Shown piece after piece: positions 22,901 to 58,758 of a stretch of 64,000 nt of DNA. The position numbers were made by a program, and so were the translations under genes. The first letter of the stretch is position 1, and each line of letters begins with the position of its first letter. The DNA lies in contig NZ_CP101125.1 of assembly GCF_024296925.1 (NCBI RefSeq), forward strand, positions 2,234,501-2,298,500, written 5' to 3'. The notes beneath the pieces are model-generated. The model was not told the DNA's origin and ran no database searches. It saw only the letters and a list, made by a program, of their open reading frames with translations. The stretch is from Pseudomonas nunensis. GTDB taxonomy: Bacteria > Pseudomonadota > Gammaproteobacteria > Pseudomonadales > Pseudomonadaceae.

Positions 22901-24025
22901 ATCAATGTCGTGACCAACGTATTGGAACCACGAGACGACATCACCCTGATCAACACCGTGCCGTCAGCACTCAAGGCGTTACTGGAATCCGGCGGACTCA
23001 GCAAAAGCGTGCACACGGTCAACGTCGCCGGTGAAGCGCTAAAAAGAAGCTTGGTCGAAAACCTGTTCGAACAGACCAGCGTTCAGCGCCTGTGCAACCT
23101 CTACGGCCCTTCGGAAACCACCACGTACTCAAGTTGGGTATCAATGGACCGCGAAGACGGTTTCGCCGCCCACATCGGCAAACCCGTCGCCAACACCCAG
23201 TTCTACCTGCTGGATGAACATCAACAACCAGTCCCTCTGGGCGTTCCCGGCGAAATCTACATTGGCGGCGCCGGTGTAGCGCGCGGCTATCTGAACCGCG
23301 ACGACCTCACCGCCGAGCGCTTCCTCACCGACCCATTCCGCACTAACGCCCGCATGTATCGTACCGGCGACCTCGGCCGTTACCTGAAAGACGGCAACAT
23401 CGAATACCTCGGCCGCAACGACGACCAGGTGAAAATCCGCGGCTTCCGCATCGAGCTCGGCGAAATCGAAGCCAAACTGGCCCAACACGAGGACATCCAC
23501 GAAACCGTCATCCTCGCCCGGGAAGACGTGCCCGGCGAAAAACGCCTGGTCGCGTACTACACCGCGCCGACAACCCTCGAAATCGACACATTACGCCTCC
23601 ATCTGCAAGCGCAACTCCCGGACTACATGATCCCGGCGGCCTACGTCCACCTCGACAACTTGCCGCTGACCCCCAACGGCAAACTCGACCGCAAGGCCCT
23701 ACCGGCACCCGACAGCAGCGCCTATTCCACCCGTCACTATGAAGCCCCTGTAGGTGACATCGAGACGAAACTCTCGGTGCTGTGGGCCGAGCTGCTGAAG
23801 GTCGAACGGGTGGGGCGTCACGACCACTTCTTTGAACTCGGCGGGCATTCGCTGTTGGCGGTCAGCCTGATCGAGCGCATGCGTCAGGACAACATGGAGG
23901 CCGATGTCCGCGTGCTGTTCGGTGCGCCGACACTCGCGTCGGTGGCAGCCGCCGTGGGCCAGGTGCAAAGGGTCGACGTGCCGCTGACGACCATCCCCGC
24001 GCTCACGCGCAAACGCCGTATCTGA
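10898..24025 (+). CDS. Non-ribosomal peptide synthetase NRPS-2 (docking segment + 4 x C-A-T)
   Basis: A 4,375-aa elongation synthetase. It starts at GTG 10898 inside a GTGA overlap with the NRPS-1 stop; GGAGA at 10886-10890 lies seven bases upstream as ribosome binding site, which together indicate translational coupling. Residues 1 to about 60 resemble the TubC N-terminal docking fold (short helix/strand segment beginning MTVIELLATLKEK), the usual way such synthetases recognise their partner. Then follow C-A(Val)-T, C-A(Ile-like)-T, C-A(Ser)-T and C-A(Ala)-T. All four C domains are dual C/E by the HHxxxxxGD motif; the last has the variant HHLVDDATSL active site. There is no TE, so the chain passes to NRPS-3. 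A strong hairpin follows the stop codon and separates it from NRPS-3. Confidence 0.97.
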   Translation: MTVIELLATLKEKDVQLSVKGDQLVVRGRKQSLGEPAVLALLREHKATLIELIQTGQYDASKAGEIEIPGNGIPLGCTRITPSMLTLVSLDQPAIERIVATVPGGAANVQDIYPLAPLQEGILYHHLTASQGDPYVLQAQFSITTRERLADFADALQSVVDRHDILRTAIVREGLDEPVQVVWRHARLGLQDISAEIVDGDAMAQLQARFDPRHHRLDVSQAPLLLLVFAEDPLNQRWVAMLLFHHMALDHAALAVVQHEMQAYLMGQAEQLQAAVPYRNYVARTRQAGQRQADEAFFGEMLGDVDEPTLPFGQQDVLGDGSAIEEIQRPLPSELSRRLRAQARLVGVSAASVIHLAWAQVLGCVSGREDVVFGTVMLGRMQASENMSRALGMFINTLPLRVGVGAQSVRDGVKSTHARLSTLLSHEYASLALAQRCSGVAAPTPLFSALLNYRHSTSASQAIPADASLAWSGIETLSAQERTNYPLIISVDDFADDFALTVQASAQIGAARLCEYMQTAVESLVAALEEAPDSQLNSLLILPAAEREQVLLTFNQTEREYPRQQTVHALFEAQAEARSDAPAAVEAGQTLTYAELNAKAERLAAHLTSLGLQPGEAVAILLPRSLDLLVSQLAILKCAAVYVPLDINAPVERQHFMLQDSRAVLALTRSGEGLADGVRRVDLDTIDYANQPVRNAPRPQSSETPAYIMYTSGSTGTPKGVLVPHRAISRLVINNGYADFNSADRVAFASNPAFDASTLEVWAPLLNGGCVVVVEQEVLLSQARLREWLLAQSVSVLWMTAGLFHQYADGLMPVFGQLRYLIVGGDVLDPAVIGRVLRDGAPQHLLNGYGPTEATTFSTTFEITSVGSGSIPIGRPIGNTKVYVLDAQLRTVPLGVPGELFIAGAGVANGYLNRPELSAEKFIADPFNGQSMYRTGDLGRHLPDGTIEYLGRNDDQVKIRGYRIELGEIEARLAQHESVKDAVVLVREDVPGEKRLVAYFTGAGTADLDSLRTHLQSALPDYMVPAAYVQLDRLPLTANGKLDRKALPVPDLASIVTRGYEAPQGEIEITLARLWAQVLNVERVGRHDHFFELGGHSLLAVNLIEQMRQVDLSADVRVLFGQPTLAALAAAVGGGNEIQVPANGITPDCERITPAMLPLAALDQDAIDRIVATVLGGTANVQDIYPLAPLQEGILYHHISAGQGDPYVLQSLFAFDSEARLQAFTQALQGVIDRNDILRTAVLWEGLEQPVQVVWRQARLDVEHVALSREDGDVVTQLHARFDSRHHRLDIRQAPLMCLRVAEDPANQRWVAMLLFHHIALDHTALEVVQQEMQAHLLGQEGGLAAAMPYRNYVAQARLGVSQTQHEDFFREMLGDIDEPTLPFGLQQVQGDGSGIEEAKLEVNAELSRRLRAQARQLGVSAASLHHLAWAQVIGRLSGREDVVFGTVLMGRMQGGDGADRALGMFINTLPLRVSLDEQGVRAGVKATHGRLTALLGHEHASLALAQRCSRVASPAPLFSALLNYRHSATGEVSAEATNAWQGMQNLGAEERTNYPLTLSVDDLGAGFLLSALVQKGIGAARICAYMHTALEQLAQALEQAPQTPLRHLEILPDTERRQLLVDFNATTRAYPQDKTVLALFEAQVARTPDAVAAVHGQETLSYAALNQRANQLAHHLIGLDVQPDDRVAILLPRSLDLLASQLAALKCAAAYVPLDRNASLERQRFMLEDSQASVLLTFSDQDAPEGARRIDLDRLNLDGRTAHDPALAQSAETIAYIMYTSGSTGQPKGVLVPHRAINRLVINNGYADFNAQDRIAFASNPAFDASTMDVWGALLNGGRVIVIDHETLLEPSRFAAVLTESGATVLFVTTAIFNQYVQLIPQAIGGLRILLCGGERADAASFRRLLSLAPNLRLVHCYGPTETTTYATTYEVKTVAPDAESVPIGGPISNTQLYLLDARQQLAPLGVVGEIYIGGRGVAKGYLNRPELTAQAFIADPFSDEPGALLYRTGDLGRWLPEGQLECLGRNDDQVKIRGFRIELGEIEAKLAACAGVKDTVVLVRADESGEKRLVAYVVAQPEVTLTVAWLREQLSASLSEYMVPSAFVILPVFPLTLNGKIDRKALPAPQADAFASQAYEAPQGEIEQTLAGLWADLLNVEQVGRRDNFFELGGHSLLAMRLIERMRQVDLAVDVRVLFSQPTLLALAAAVGGHAEVEVPANAIVEGCERITPAMLPLATLSQSAIDRIVESVPGGVANVQDIYPLAPLQEGILFHHLSAEHGDPYVLQSQFGFESRARFNDFAQALQQVINRHDILRTSMAWEGLAEPMQVVWRQAPLVCEQFEPASGDVAEQLYAHFDARHYRLDVRQAPMLRLVFAEDVANQRWVATLLFHHMVLDHTALETLEHEMQAHLLGHGQRLGAAVPYRNYVAQARLGVSQDQHEAFFREMLGDIDEPTLPFGLQDVQGDGTGVTEVKRAVDAGLSQRLRAQARQLGVSAASVVHLAWAQVLGRVSGRDEVVFGTVLLGRMQGGEGADRALGMFINTLPLRVSLGGQGAGAAVKATHMRLTGLLGHEHAPLALAQRCSGVVAPTPLFSAMLNYRHSATEVTEQMVSAWQGIEALGGEERTNYPLTLAVDDEGQGFSLVVQAVEGIDAQRIGDYMQIALERLVNALERAPETPLHQLDSLPDAERRQLLETFNATAVEYPQGLTLHGLFEAQVSSGPDAVAVSFEDSHWTYAELNRHANQIAHRLIELGIRPDDRVAICVDRSLEMVAGLLGILKSGAAYVPLDPDYPADRLAYMLENSAPAVVLTQRSLQGSLPATDADILLLDGDGFSNQPTVDPVVESLSADNLAYVIYTSGSTGMPKGVMNEHGGVVNRLLWMQDEYQLTPSDSVLQKTPFSFDVSVWEFFWPLFTGARLVMARPGGHREPAYLREVIQTERITTLHFVPSMLDVFLAAGDVSDCKGLVRVMSSGEALPGQLVRRFKLQLPGTELHNLYGPTEAAVDVTAWNCAGPDTPDSTPIGKPVANTQIYLLDAHQQPVPMGVAGEIYIAGVQVARGYLHRPELTVERFLTDPFSTTQNARMYRTGDLGRYLADGNIIYLGRNDDQVKIRGFRIELGEIEARLAEHPAVAEAVILAREDASGDKRLVAYYTTPTTDEPLDIETLRAFLQARLPEHMIPAAYVHLDALPLTPNGKLDRKALPAPDADSVISRGYEAPQGEVETTLAQLWSDLLNVEQVGRHDHFFELGGHSLLAVKLIEQMRQAGLSADVRVLFGQPTLMALAAAVGGSSEIVVPVNGIPDGCERITPDMLPLAQLDQSTIDQIVARVPGGACNVQDIYPLAPLQEGILYHHLAAAQGDPYLQYVVFGFDSFARLEGFSEALQAVVARHDILRTGVQWEGLAEAVQVVWRDAPLAFESVTLDPALGDIATQLHERFDPRHYRLDIRQAPMMRIAYAQDTANQRWIGMLLFHHLVDDATSLAVLASEIEAHMLGQGQRLAASVPYRNYVAQARLGVSREKHEAFFRDMLADVDEPTLPFGLQDVQGDGSGIEDLRQDVDADLSRRLRLQARQLGVSAASLYHLVWGQVLAKISGKDDVVFGTVLIGRMQGGEGADRALGMFINTLPLRVTLGAQSVRDGVKATHARLTALLGHEHASLALAQRCSGVEAPTPLFSALLNYRHASATASTEALSAWSGIEMLSGEERTNYPLTLSVNDLGEGFSFTVMTPARIGAQRICGYVQTALESLVRALEHGSKAPLHGLRILPADERLKLLVEFNATEAAYPLDETVHGLFEAQVERTPDVVAVVFGEQRLSYRELNERANRLAHHLRGQGVRPDSRVAICVERSADMVVGLLAILKAGGGYVPLDPAYPLDRIAYMLQDSAPAVVLAQASTLGLLAQASMPVIDLDSSIWQDESVSNPVIEGLTSAHLAYVIYTSGSTGLPKGVMIEHRNTVNFLTWAHRSFDGATLAKTLFATSLNFDLAVYECFAPLTSGGSINVVTNVLEPRDDITLINTVPSALKALLESGGLSKSVHTVNVAGEALKRSLVENLFEQTSVQRLCNLYGPSETTTYSSWVSMDREDGFAAHIGKPVANTQFYLLDEHQQPVPLGVPGEIYIGGAGVARGYLNRDDLTAERFLTDPFRTNARMYRTGDLGRYLKDGNIEYLGRNDDQVKIRGFRIELGEIEAKLAQHEDIHETVILAREDVPGEKRLVAYYTAPTTLEIDTLRLHLQAQLPDYMIPAAYVHLDNLPLTPNGKLDRKALPAPDSSAYSTRHYEAPVGDIETKLSVLWAELLKVERVGRHDHFFELGGHSLLAVSLIERMRQDNMEADVRVLFGAPTLASVAAAVGQVQRVDVPLTTIPALTRKRRI
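11102..14310 (+). other. Module M5: dual C/E - A(Val) - T
   Basis: The C domain reads YHHLTASQGD and active site HHMALDHAAL; it accepts Ser from NRPS-1. A-domain code D-A-L-W-I-G-G-T-F-K, valine-type and essentially the same as M1, M9 and M11. Carrier serine 14186-14188. Confidence 0.8.
14311..17549 (+). other. Module M6: dual C/E - A(branched aliphatic, probably Ile) - T
   Basis: Dual C/E domain (YHHISAGQGD, HHIALDHTAL); the usual VPGG before NVQD is VLGG here and RHDILRT is RNDILRT. A-domain code D-A-M-F-L-G-C-T-Y-K (FDASTM, VLFVTTA, LLCGGE, HCYGPTETTTY). I do not recognise it as a textbook code. The pocket is hydrophobic, and its place matches allo-Ile in corpeptin, so Ile is inferred. 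Carrier serine 17417-17419. Confidence 0.55.
17550..20789 (+). other. Module M7: dual C/E - A(Ser) - T
   Basis: The C domain has YHHLSAEHGD (first four bases of the motif read as FHH in this copy) and HHMVLDHTAL. A-domain code D-V-W-H-M-S-L-V-D-K, a serine code. The next C domain carries HHLVDDATSL, so this Ser is a candidate for dehydroalanine (Dha). Its A domain shares long identical DNA tracts with module M16. Carrier serine 20657-20659. Confidence 0.85.
20790..24025 (+). other. Module M8: variant dual C/E (HHLVDDATSL) - A(Ala) - T
   Basis: Active site HHLVDDATSL at 21317-21346, with the shortened GDPYLQY segment as in M4. It accepts Ser from M7. A-domain code D-L-Y-N-N-A-L-T-Y-K, assigned to alanine as in M2. 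Carrier serine 23849-23851, followed by about 55 residues to the protein end. Confidence 0.75.
24013..24025 (+). repeat. 13-bp direct repeat, copy 1 (end of NRPS-2)
   Basis: ACGCCGTATCTGA forms the last codons and stop of NRPS-2. The same 13 bases recur at 24298-24310, before NRPS-3. Confidence 0.8.
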
Positions 24026-24041
24026 TTGATCCGCGATCCCG

Positions 24042-24066
24042 ATCCGATGGGGTTCTCCCATCGGAT
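24042..24066 (+). terminator. Terminator-like hairpin after NRPS-2
   Basis: A perfect 10-bp inverted repeat, ATCCGATGGG / CCCATCGGAT with loop GTTCT, starts 16 bases after the NRPS-2 stop; a G-T and a C-G pair can extend it. No T-run follows, so it may attenuate or protect the message rather than end it fully. Confidence 0.55.
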
Positions 24067-24110
24067 TGCCTGCCTCCACACAAATCCGCAGCGCTCGACG
24101 CCGGGGGCTT

Positions 24111-24134
24111 GTCCCTGCTTCCCATGACAGACAT
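24111..24134 (+). promoter_or_regulatory. Regulatory box copy 1 upstream of NRPS-3
   Basis: The core CTGCTTCCCATGACAG (24115-24130) fits the CT-N12-AG pattern of LuxR-family binding sites. The 24-base segment matches 60446-60469 at 22 of 24 positions, including a TGTCCC left end that recalls the syr-syp box of P. syringae. A candidate promoter overlaps it: ATGACA (24124-24129) as -35 and TCTAAT (24149-24154) as -10, with a 19-base spacer. It lies 230 bases before the NRPS-3 start, implying a leader of about 200 bases. Confidence 0.6.
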
Positions 24135-24297
24135 TCAGCCCCGAATGTTCTAATTTTTTCGACCAGTAAAGGGCGTCATTGCTGCGAGTAGACCACTCCC
24201 GATCAGCGATCGCTTTTGACCCGATATTCATTCAAAGCCCTGACCCAAGCGCCGCCCTCGGCCCCTGAAACGCTGCCGATTCCCGCGTTCAGGCGCC

Positions 24298-24310
24298 ACG
24301 CCGTATCTGA
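24298..24310 (+). repeat. 13-bp direct repeat, copy 2 (before NRPS-3)
   Basis: ACGCCGTATCTGA, identical to the last 13 bases of the NRPS-2 coding sequence. The two copies bracket the hairpin and promoter. Confidence 0.8.
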
Positions 24311-24363
24311 AAAGCACAATTTTCATCGTCAACCACCCCCGAATTCACACAGCAGGTTCTTCG

Positions 24364-55183
<30,820 letters not shown>

Positions 55184-55197
<14 letters not shown>

Positions 55198-55252
55198 GCG
55201 TCGTCTCCTCGTGCAGAACAGTCGTCACTCAGCAGTGCCGGCGAACCCCTGA
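55184..55252 (+). CDS. Possible 22-codon ORF overlapping the NRPS-3 end
   Basis: ATG 55184 lies six bases after a perfect GAGGAGG (55171-55177), and the frame, which begins MTTSRRRLL, ends with TGA at 55250-55252. It overlaps the last codons of NRPS-3. The strong ribosome site is also simply the codons for Asp-Glu-Glu-Ala, so it may be chance. I recognise no family. It could be a translational relay towards macA or a decayed gene start. Confidence 0.2.
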
Positions 55253-55315
55253 ACCGGGCTTCGCCAACCATGAGCGGCGACGGTTCCAGGCAACACGACG
55301 CTCTTATCAATGGCT

Positions 55316-55336
55316 CCCGGCCGCAGTCTGGCCGGG
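55316..55336 (+). other. GC-rich hairpin between NRPS-3 and macA
   Basis: Perfect 7-bp stem CCCGGCC / GGCCGGG with a 7-base loop, ending 28 bases before the macA ATG. No T-run follows. In a 167-bp gap lacking the regulatory box, this suggests a processing or stability element within one transcript rather than a terminator. Confidence 0.4.
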
Positions 55337-55364
55337 CCTGACATCAACGCATTCGTGGTCATTT

Positions 55365-56516
55365 ATGGAAAAGTCGAAGTTTCGCAAGATTGCTATCGTG
55401 AGCGTACTGGTCGTGGTGGCTGGTCTGATTTTCTACAGCGCTCAATCCCCCGGAAAACCACCGGAGTACCTGACTGCCACGGTTGAACGCGGCGACATCG
55501 AGAACGCCGTGCTGGCCGCTGGGATCCTGCAGGGCATCAAGCAGGTAGACGTCGGTGCGCAAGTTTCCGGCCAGCTCAAATCCCTCAAGGTCAAACTGGG
55601 CGACAAGGTCACCAAGGGCCAGTGGCTGGCGGAGATCGATCCGGTGGTGCTGCAAAACGCCCTGCGCCAGTCCCAGGTTAATGAAGAAAACCTGGTGGCG
55701 AAGAAACGCGCGACCGCCGCGCAACTGAAGGACGCCAAGGCGACTTACGACCGCTACAAAAAACTGCAACCGGACGATGCCATTTCCAAGCAGGAGTACG
55801 AAACCGCCGAGTCCAACTACCAGGTACAGAATGCCAATCTGGTGTCCCTCGACGCACAGATCAAGGACGCGCGAATCCAGATCGAAACCGCACGGGTCAA
55901 TCTGGCCTACACCCACATCGTCGCGCCCATCGACGGCTATGTGGTCGGGGTCGTGACCCAGGAAGGCCAGACCGTGATCGCCCAGCAACTGGCGCCGGTG
56001 CTGCTCAAACTGGCTGACCTCGACACCATGACCGTCAAGGCCCAGGTCTCCGAGGCCGACGTGATTCACATCACGCCGGGCCAGGAAGTGTATTTCACCA
56101 TCCTCGGCGAGTCGGAAAAACGCTACTACGCCAAGCTGCGCGGCACCGAACCTGCGCCGCAAAACTTCCTGGAAACCCAGGCTTCCGGCACCACCAAGCA
56201 AAACACCGCGGTGTTCTACAACGGCTTGTTCGACGTGCCGAACCCCGACCATCGCTTGCGCATTTCGATGACCGCGCAAGTGCGCATCGTGCTGGACAAG
56301 GCCAAGGATGTGCTGACGGTTCCGGTCGCGGCGCTGGGCTCCAAGAACAGCGACGGCAGCGTTTCGGTGCGGGTGCTGGACGCTCAGGGCGTGGCACAGA
56401 TGCGCAATGTGAAGACCGGCATCAATAACAACGTCAAGGCCGAGATCAAGGAAGGCCTGGCCGAAGGCGACAAGGTCGTGATCGGTGAGCCGACGCCGGC
56501 CGTGGCAGGGGCCTGA
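55365..56516 (+). CDS. macA: MacA-like periplasmic adaptor of an ABC efflux pump
   Basis: A 383-aa membrane-fusion protein. Residues about 9-27 form one N-terminal membrane anchor (IAIVSVLVVVAGLIFYS). The lipoyl-like half motif VDVGAQVSGQLKSLKVKLGD follows near residue 60, then a helical hairpin rich in Lys/Glu/Ala (about 100-175) and the beta-barrel part. It links the MacB transporter to an outer-membrane channel of the TolC/OprM type. It lies 167 bp after the lipopeptide synthetase and two bases before macB. In related clusters (tolaasin/sessilin and corpeptin types) such pairs export the lipopeptide. No ideal ribosome site precedes the ATG. No outer-membrane partner lies next to it; the lipoprotein at 60636 could serve both pumps. 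Confidence 0.93.
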   Translation: MEKSKFRKIAIVSVLVVVAGLIFYSAQSPGKPPEYLTATVERGDIENAVLAAGILQGIKQVDVGAQVSGQLKSLKVKLGDKVTKGQWLAEIDPVVLQNALRQSQVNEENLVAKKRATAAQLKDAKATYDRYKKLQPDDAISKQEYETAESNYQVQNANLVSLDAQIKDARIQIETARVNLAYTHIVAPIDGYVVGVVTQEGQTVIAQQLAPVLLKLADLDTMTVKAQVSEADVIHITPGQEVYFTILGESEKRYYAKLRGTEPAPQNFLETQASGTTKQNTAVFYNGLFDVPNPDHRLRISMTAQVRIVLDKAKDVLTVPVAALGSKNSDGSVSVRVLDAQGVAQMRNVKTGINNNVKAEIKEGLAEGDKVVIGEPTPAVAGA

Positions 56517-56518
56517 CC

Positions 56519-58480
56519 ATGAGCCGACCATTACTGGAACTCAAGGGCGTCAGCCGCAGCTTTATGGCGGGCGAGAAGGATTTCAAGGCGCTTAAAGACA
56601 TCAACCTGACCATTAATGCGGGCGAGATCGTTGCGATCACCGGGGCCTCGGGTTCGGGTAAATCAACGCTGATGAACGTGCTCGGCTGCCTCGACCACGC
56701 CAGCTCCGGCAGCTACAAGGTCGACGGGCGAGAAACCAGTGCCATGGACGACCGGGAACTGGCGGTGCTGCGGCGCGATCACTTCGGTTTCATCTTCCAG
56801 CGCTACCACTTGCTACCGCATTTGAGCGCTTTGCATAACGTGGAGATGCCGGCGATCTATGCGGGTGTCGCCGAAACGCAACGGCACAACCGAGCCGGGG
56901 AATTGCTGGCGCGGTTGGGGCTGGACGGGCACTTGTTGAACCGGCCGAGCCAGTTGTCCGGTGGTCAGCAGCAGCGGGTGAGTATCGCGCGAGCGTTGAT
57001 GAACGGCGGCGAAGTGATCCTCGCCGATGAACCGACCGGCGCCCTCGACACCACCAGCGGCAAGGAGGTGATGAAGATCCTGCTGGAGCTGAATGCGGCG
57101 GGGCATACGGTGATCATCGTGACCCACGATGAAAAAGTCGCGGCCAATGCCAAGCGCATTATCGAGATTCAGGACGGCGAGATCGTCAGCGACCGCGTCA
57201 ACCTCGACCGTCCGGTGGAGGACCTGCCGGTGCAGGACGAACGCCCGCCCAAGGTCAAGCAGGCCAACCGCCTGGTCGCTGGCCTGGGGCTATTCAGTGA
57301 AGCGTTCAACATGGCTTGGGTAGCGCTGATCTCGCACCGGATGCGCACCTTGCTGACCATGCTCGGGATCATCATCGGCATCACCTCGGTGGTGTCGATC
57401 GTGGCCATCGGCGAAGGCGCCAAGCGCTACGTCCTCAAGGACATCGCCGCGATCGGCAGCAGCACCATCGAGATTTTCCCCGGCACCGACTGGGGCGACA
57501 GCCGTGCGTCCGCCATCGAAACCCTGGTGCTGTCCGATGTCACCGCGTTGAGCGATCAGTACTACATCGACAGCGCCACCCCCAACGTCGGGCGCAACCT
57601 GTTGCTGCGCTACGAAAACATTGATGTGACCGCCACGGTCAACGGCGTGAGCGAGAGTTACTTCCAGGTGCGCGGGATCAAGCTGGGCGAGGGCGTCGTG
57701 TTCGGCAAGGACGATGCCCGGCGCCAGTCCCAGGTGGTGGTGATCGACCACAACACCCGCGTGCGCATGTTCGGCCCGAACGTCGACCCGCTGGGCAAGG
57801 TGATCCTGGTCGACAACCTGCCGTGCACGGTTATCGGCGTGACCGAGGACAAGAAAAGCGTGTTCAACACCAGCAAGGCCCTGAACGTGTGGATGCCCTA
57901 CGAAACTGCGGCCGGTCGGCTGCTGGGCCAACGCTACCTCGACAGCATCACCGTGCGCATGAAGGACGGCCAGCCGAGCAAAGTGGTCGAGGACAACATC
58001 ATCAAGCTCATGGAACAACGTCATGGCGTGAAGGACTTCTTCACCTACAACCTCGACAGCATCATGCAAACCGTGCAGAAAACCAGTCAGTCGATGGCGT
58101 TGCTGCTGTCGCTGATCGCGGTGATCTCGCTGGTGGTCGGGGGGATCGGGGTGATGAACATCATGCTGGTCTCGGTGACCGAGCGCACCCGTGAAATCGG
58201 GATTCGCATGGCGGTTGGCGCACGCCAGTCGGACATTCGCCAGCAGTTTTTGGTCGAGGCAGTGATGGTGTGCCTGGTGGGCGGCACGATCGGGATCGCC
58301 CTGTCATTCGGCATCGGCTTCATCTTCTCCTTGCTGGTCAAGGAATGGCAGATGGTGTTCTCGATGGGCTCGATCATCATGGCGTTCGTCTGCTCGACAC
58401 TGATCGGCATCGTGTTCGGCTTCGTACCGGCGCGCAATGCAGCGCGGCTTGATCCGATCGAAGCACTGGCGCGGGACTGA
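56519..58480 (+). CDS. macB: MacB-like ABC transporter, ATPase-permease fusion
   Basis: A 653-aa half transporter of the MacB type. Residues 1 to about 235 are the ATPase: Walker A GASGSGKST (42-50), signature LSGGQ (146-150), Walker B VILADE (166-171) and switch His203. A membrane helix near residue 275 (LLTMLGIIIGITSVVSIVAIG), a large periplasmic domain and three C-terminal helices with the FtsX-like MNIMLVSVTERTREIGIRMAVGAR segment complete the fold. As a dimer with MacA it moves peptides from the periplasm outwards using ATP. The start ATG follows the macA stop by two bases, with an AGGGG site upstream, so the two are co-translated. Two REPINs follow the gene. Confidence 0.95.
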   Translation: MSRPLLELKGVSRSFMAGEKDFKALKDINLTINAGEIVAITGASGSGKSTLMNVLGCLDHASSGSYKVDGRETSAMDDRELAVLRRDHFGFIFQRYHLLPHLSALHNVEMPAIYAGVAETQRHNRAGELLARLGLDGHLLNRPSQLSGGQQQRVSIARALMNGGEVILADEPTGALDTTSGKEVMKILLELNAAGHTVIIVTHDEKVAANAKRIIEIQDGEIVSDRVNLDRPVEDLPVQDERPPKVKQANRLVAGLGLFSEAFNMAWVALISHRMRTLLTMLGIIIGITSVVSIVAIGEGAKRYVLKDIAAIGSSTIEIFPGTDWGDSRASAIETLVLSDVTALSDQYYIDSATPNVGRNLLLRYENIDVTATVNGVSESYFQVRGIKLGEGVVFGKDDARRQSQVVVIDHNTRVRMFGPNVDPLGKVILVDNLPCTVIGVTEDKKSVFNTSKALNVWMPYETAAGRLLGQRYLDSITVRMKDGQPSKVVEDNIIKLMEQRHGVKDFFTYNLDSIMQTVQKTSQSMALLLSLIAVISLVVGGIGVMNIMLVSVTERTREIGIRMAVGARQSDIRQQFLVEAVMVCLVGGTIGIALSFGIGFIFSLLVKEWQMVFSMGSIIMAFVCSTLIGIVFGFVPARNAARLDPIEALARD

Positions 58481-58516
58481 TAGGAAAAGACCATCCCCCA
58501 GTGGAAGACCATCCCC

Positions 58517-58606
58517 TGTGGGAGCGGGCTTGCTCGCGAAAGCGGTATATCAGTCGACATCAATGTTGAAGCTGAAGCCGCCTTCGCGAGCAAGCCCGCT
58601 CCCACA
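58517..58606. repeat. REPIN copy 1
   Basis: A 90-bp element made of two REP sequences in opposite orientation: left arm TGTGGGAGCGGGCTTGCTCG and its mirror at the right end, with a spacer containing TCAGTCGACA and ATGTTGAA. Typical of Pseudomonas REPINs between convergent genes. Confidence 0.85.
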
Positions 58607-58652
58607 ATGGGATTTGCTGTGAACTCATGATTTGTGAGTGCCCGAGATCGAA

Positions 58653-58742
58653 TGTGGGAGCGAGCCTGCTCGCGAAAGCGGTGGGTCAGTCAACAGAGAT
58701 GTTGAACATGCCACCGTCTTCGCGAGCAGGCTCGCTCCCACA
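58653..58742. repeat. REPIN copy 2
   Basis: A second 90-bp inverted REP pair, left arm TGTGGGAGCGAGCCTGCTCG. The arms carry paired base changes (GGGCTTG to GAGCCTG) mirrored on both sides, so the stem is conserved. The spacer keeps TCAGTC and ATGTTGAA. It sits 17 bp before the end of the aminotransferase gene and may stop transcription from both sides. Confidence 0.85.
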
Positions 58743-58758
58743 GGTTGAATGTCAAGCT

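Larger units (their letters stand above)
24026..24363. other. Intergenic region between NRPS-2 and NRPS-3
   Basis: 338 bp without a convincing gene. From left to right it holds a terminator-like hairpin, a regulatory box with candidate promoter, and a 13-bp repeat of the NRPS-2 end. A 69-codon frame at 24216-24425 runs into NRPS-3 and shows no family features. The arrangement suggests NRPS-3, and probably macAB behind it, is a separate transcription unit. Confidence 0.7.

Noticed and set aside
24111..24134. Exact syr-syp box
   Set aside because: Only the TGTCCC half is convincing; the right half does not match the CGGGACA type. I therefore describe a related or LuxR-type box instead.
58517..58742. 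CRISPR array
   Set aside because: Only two units, each an inverted pair with a similar rather than unique spacer; this is a REPIN doublet.
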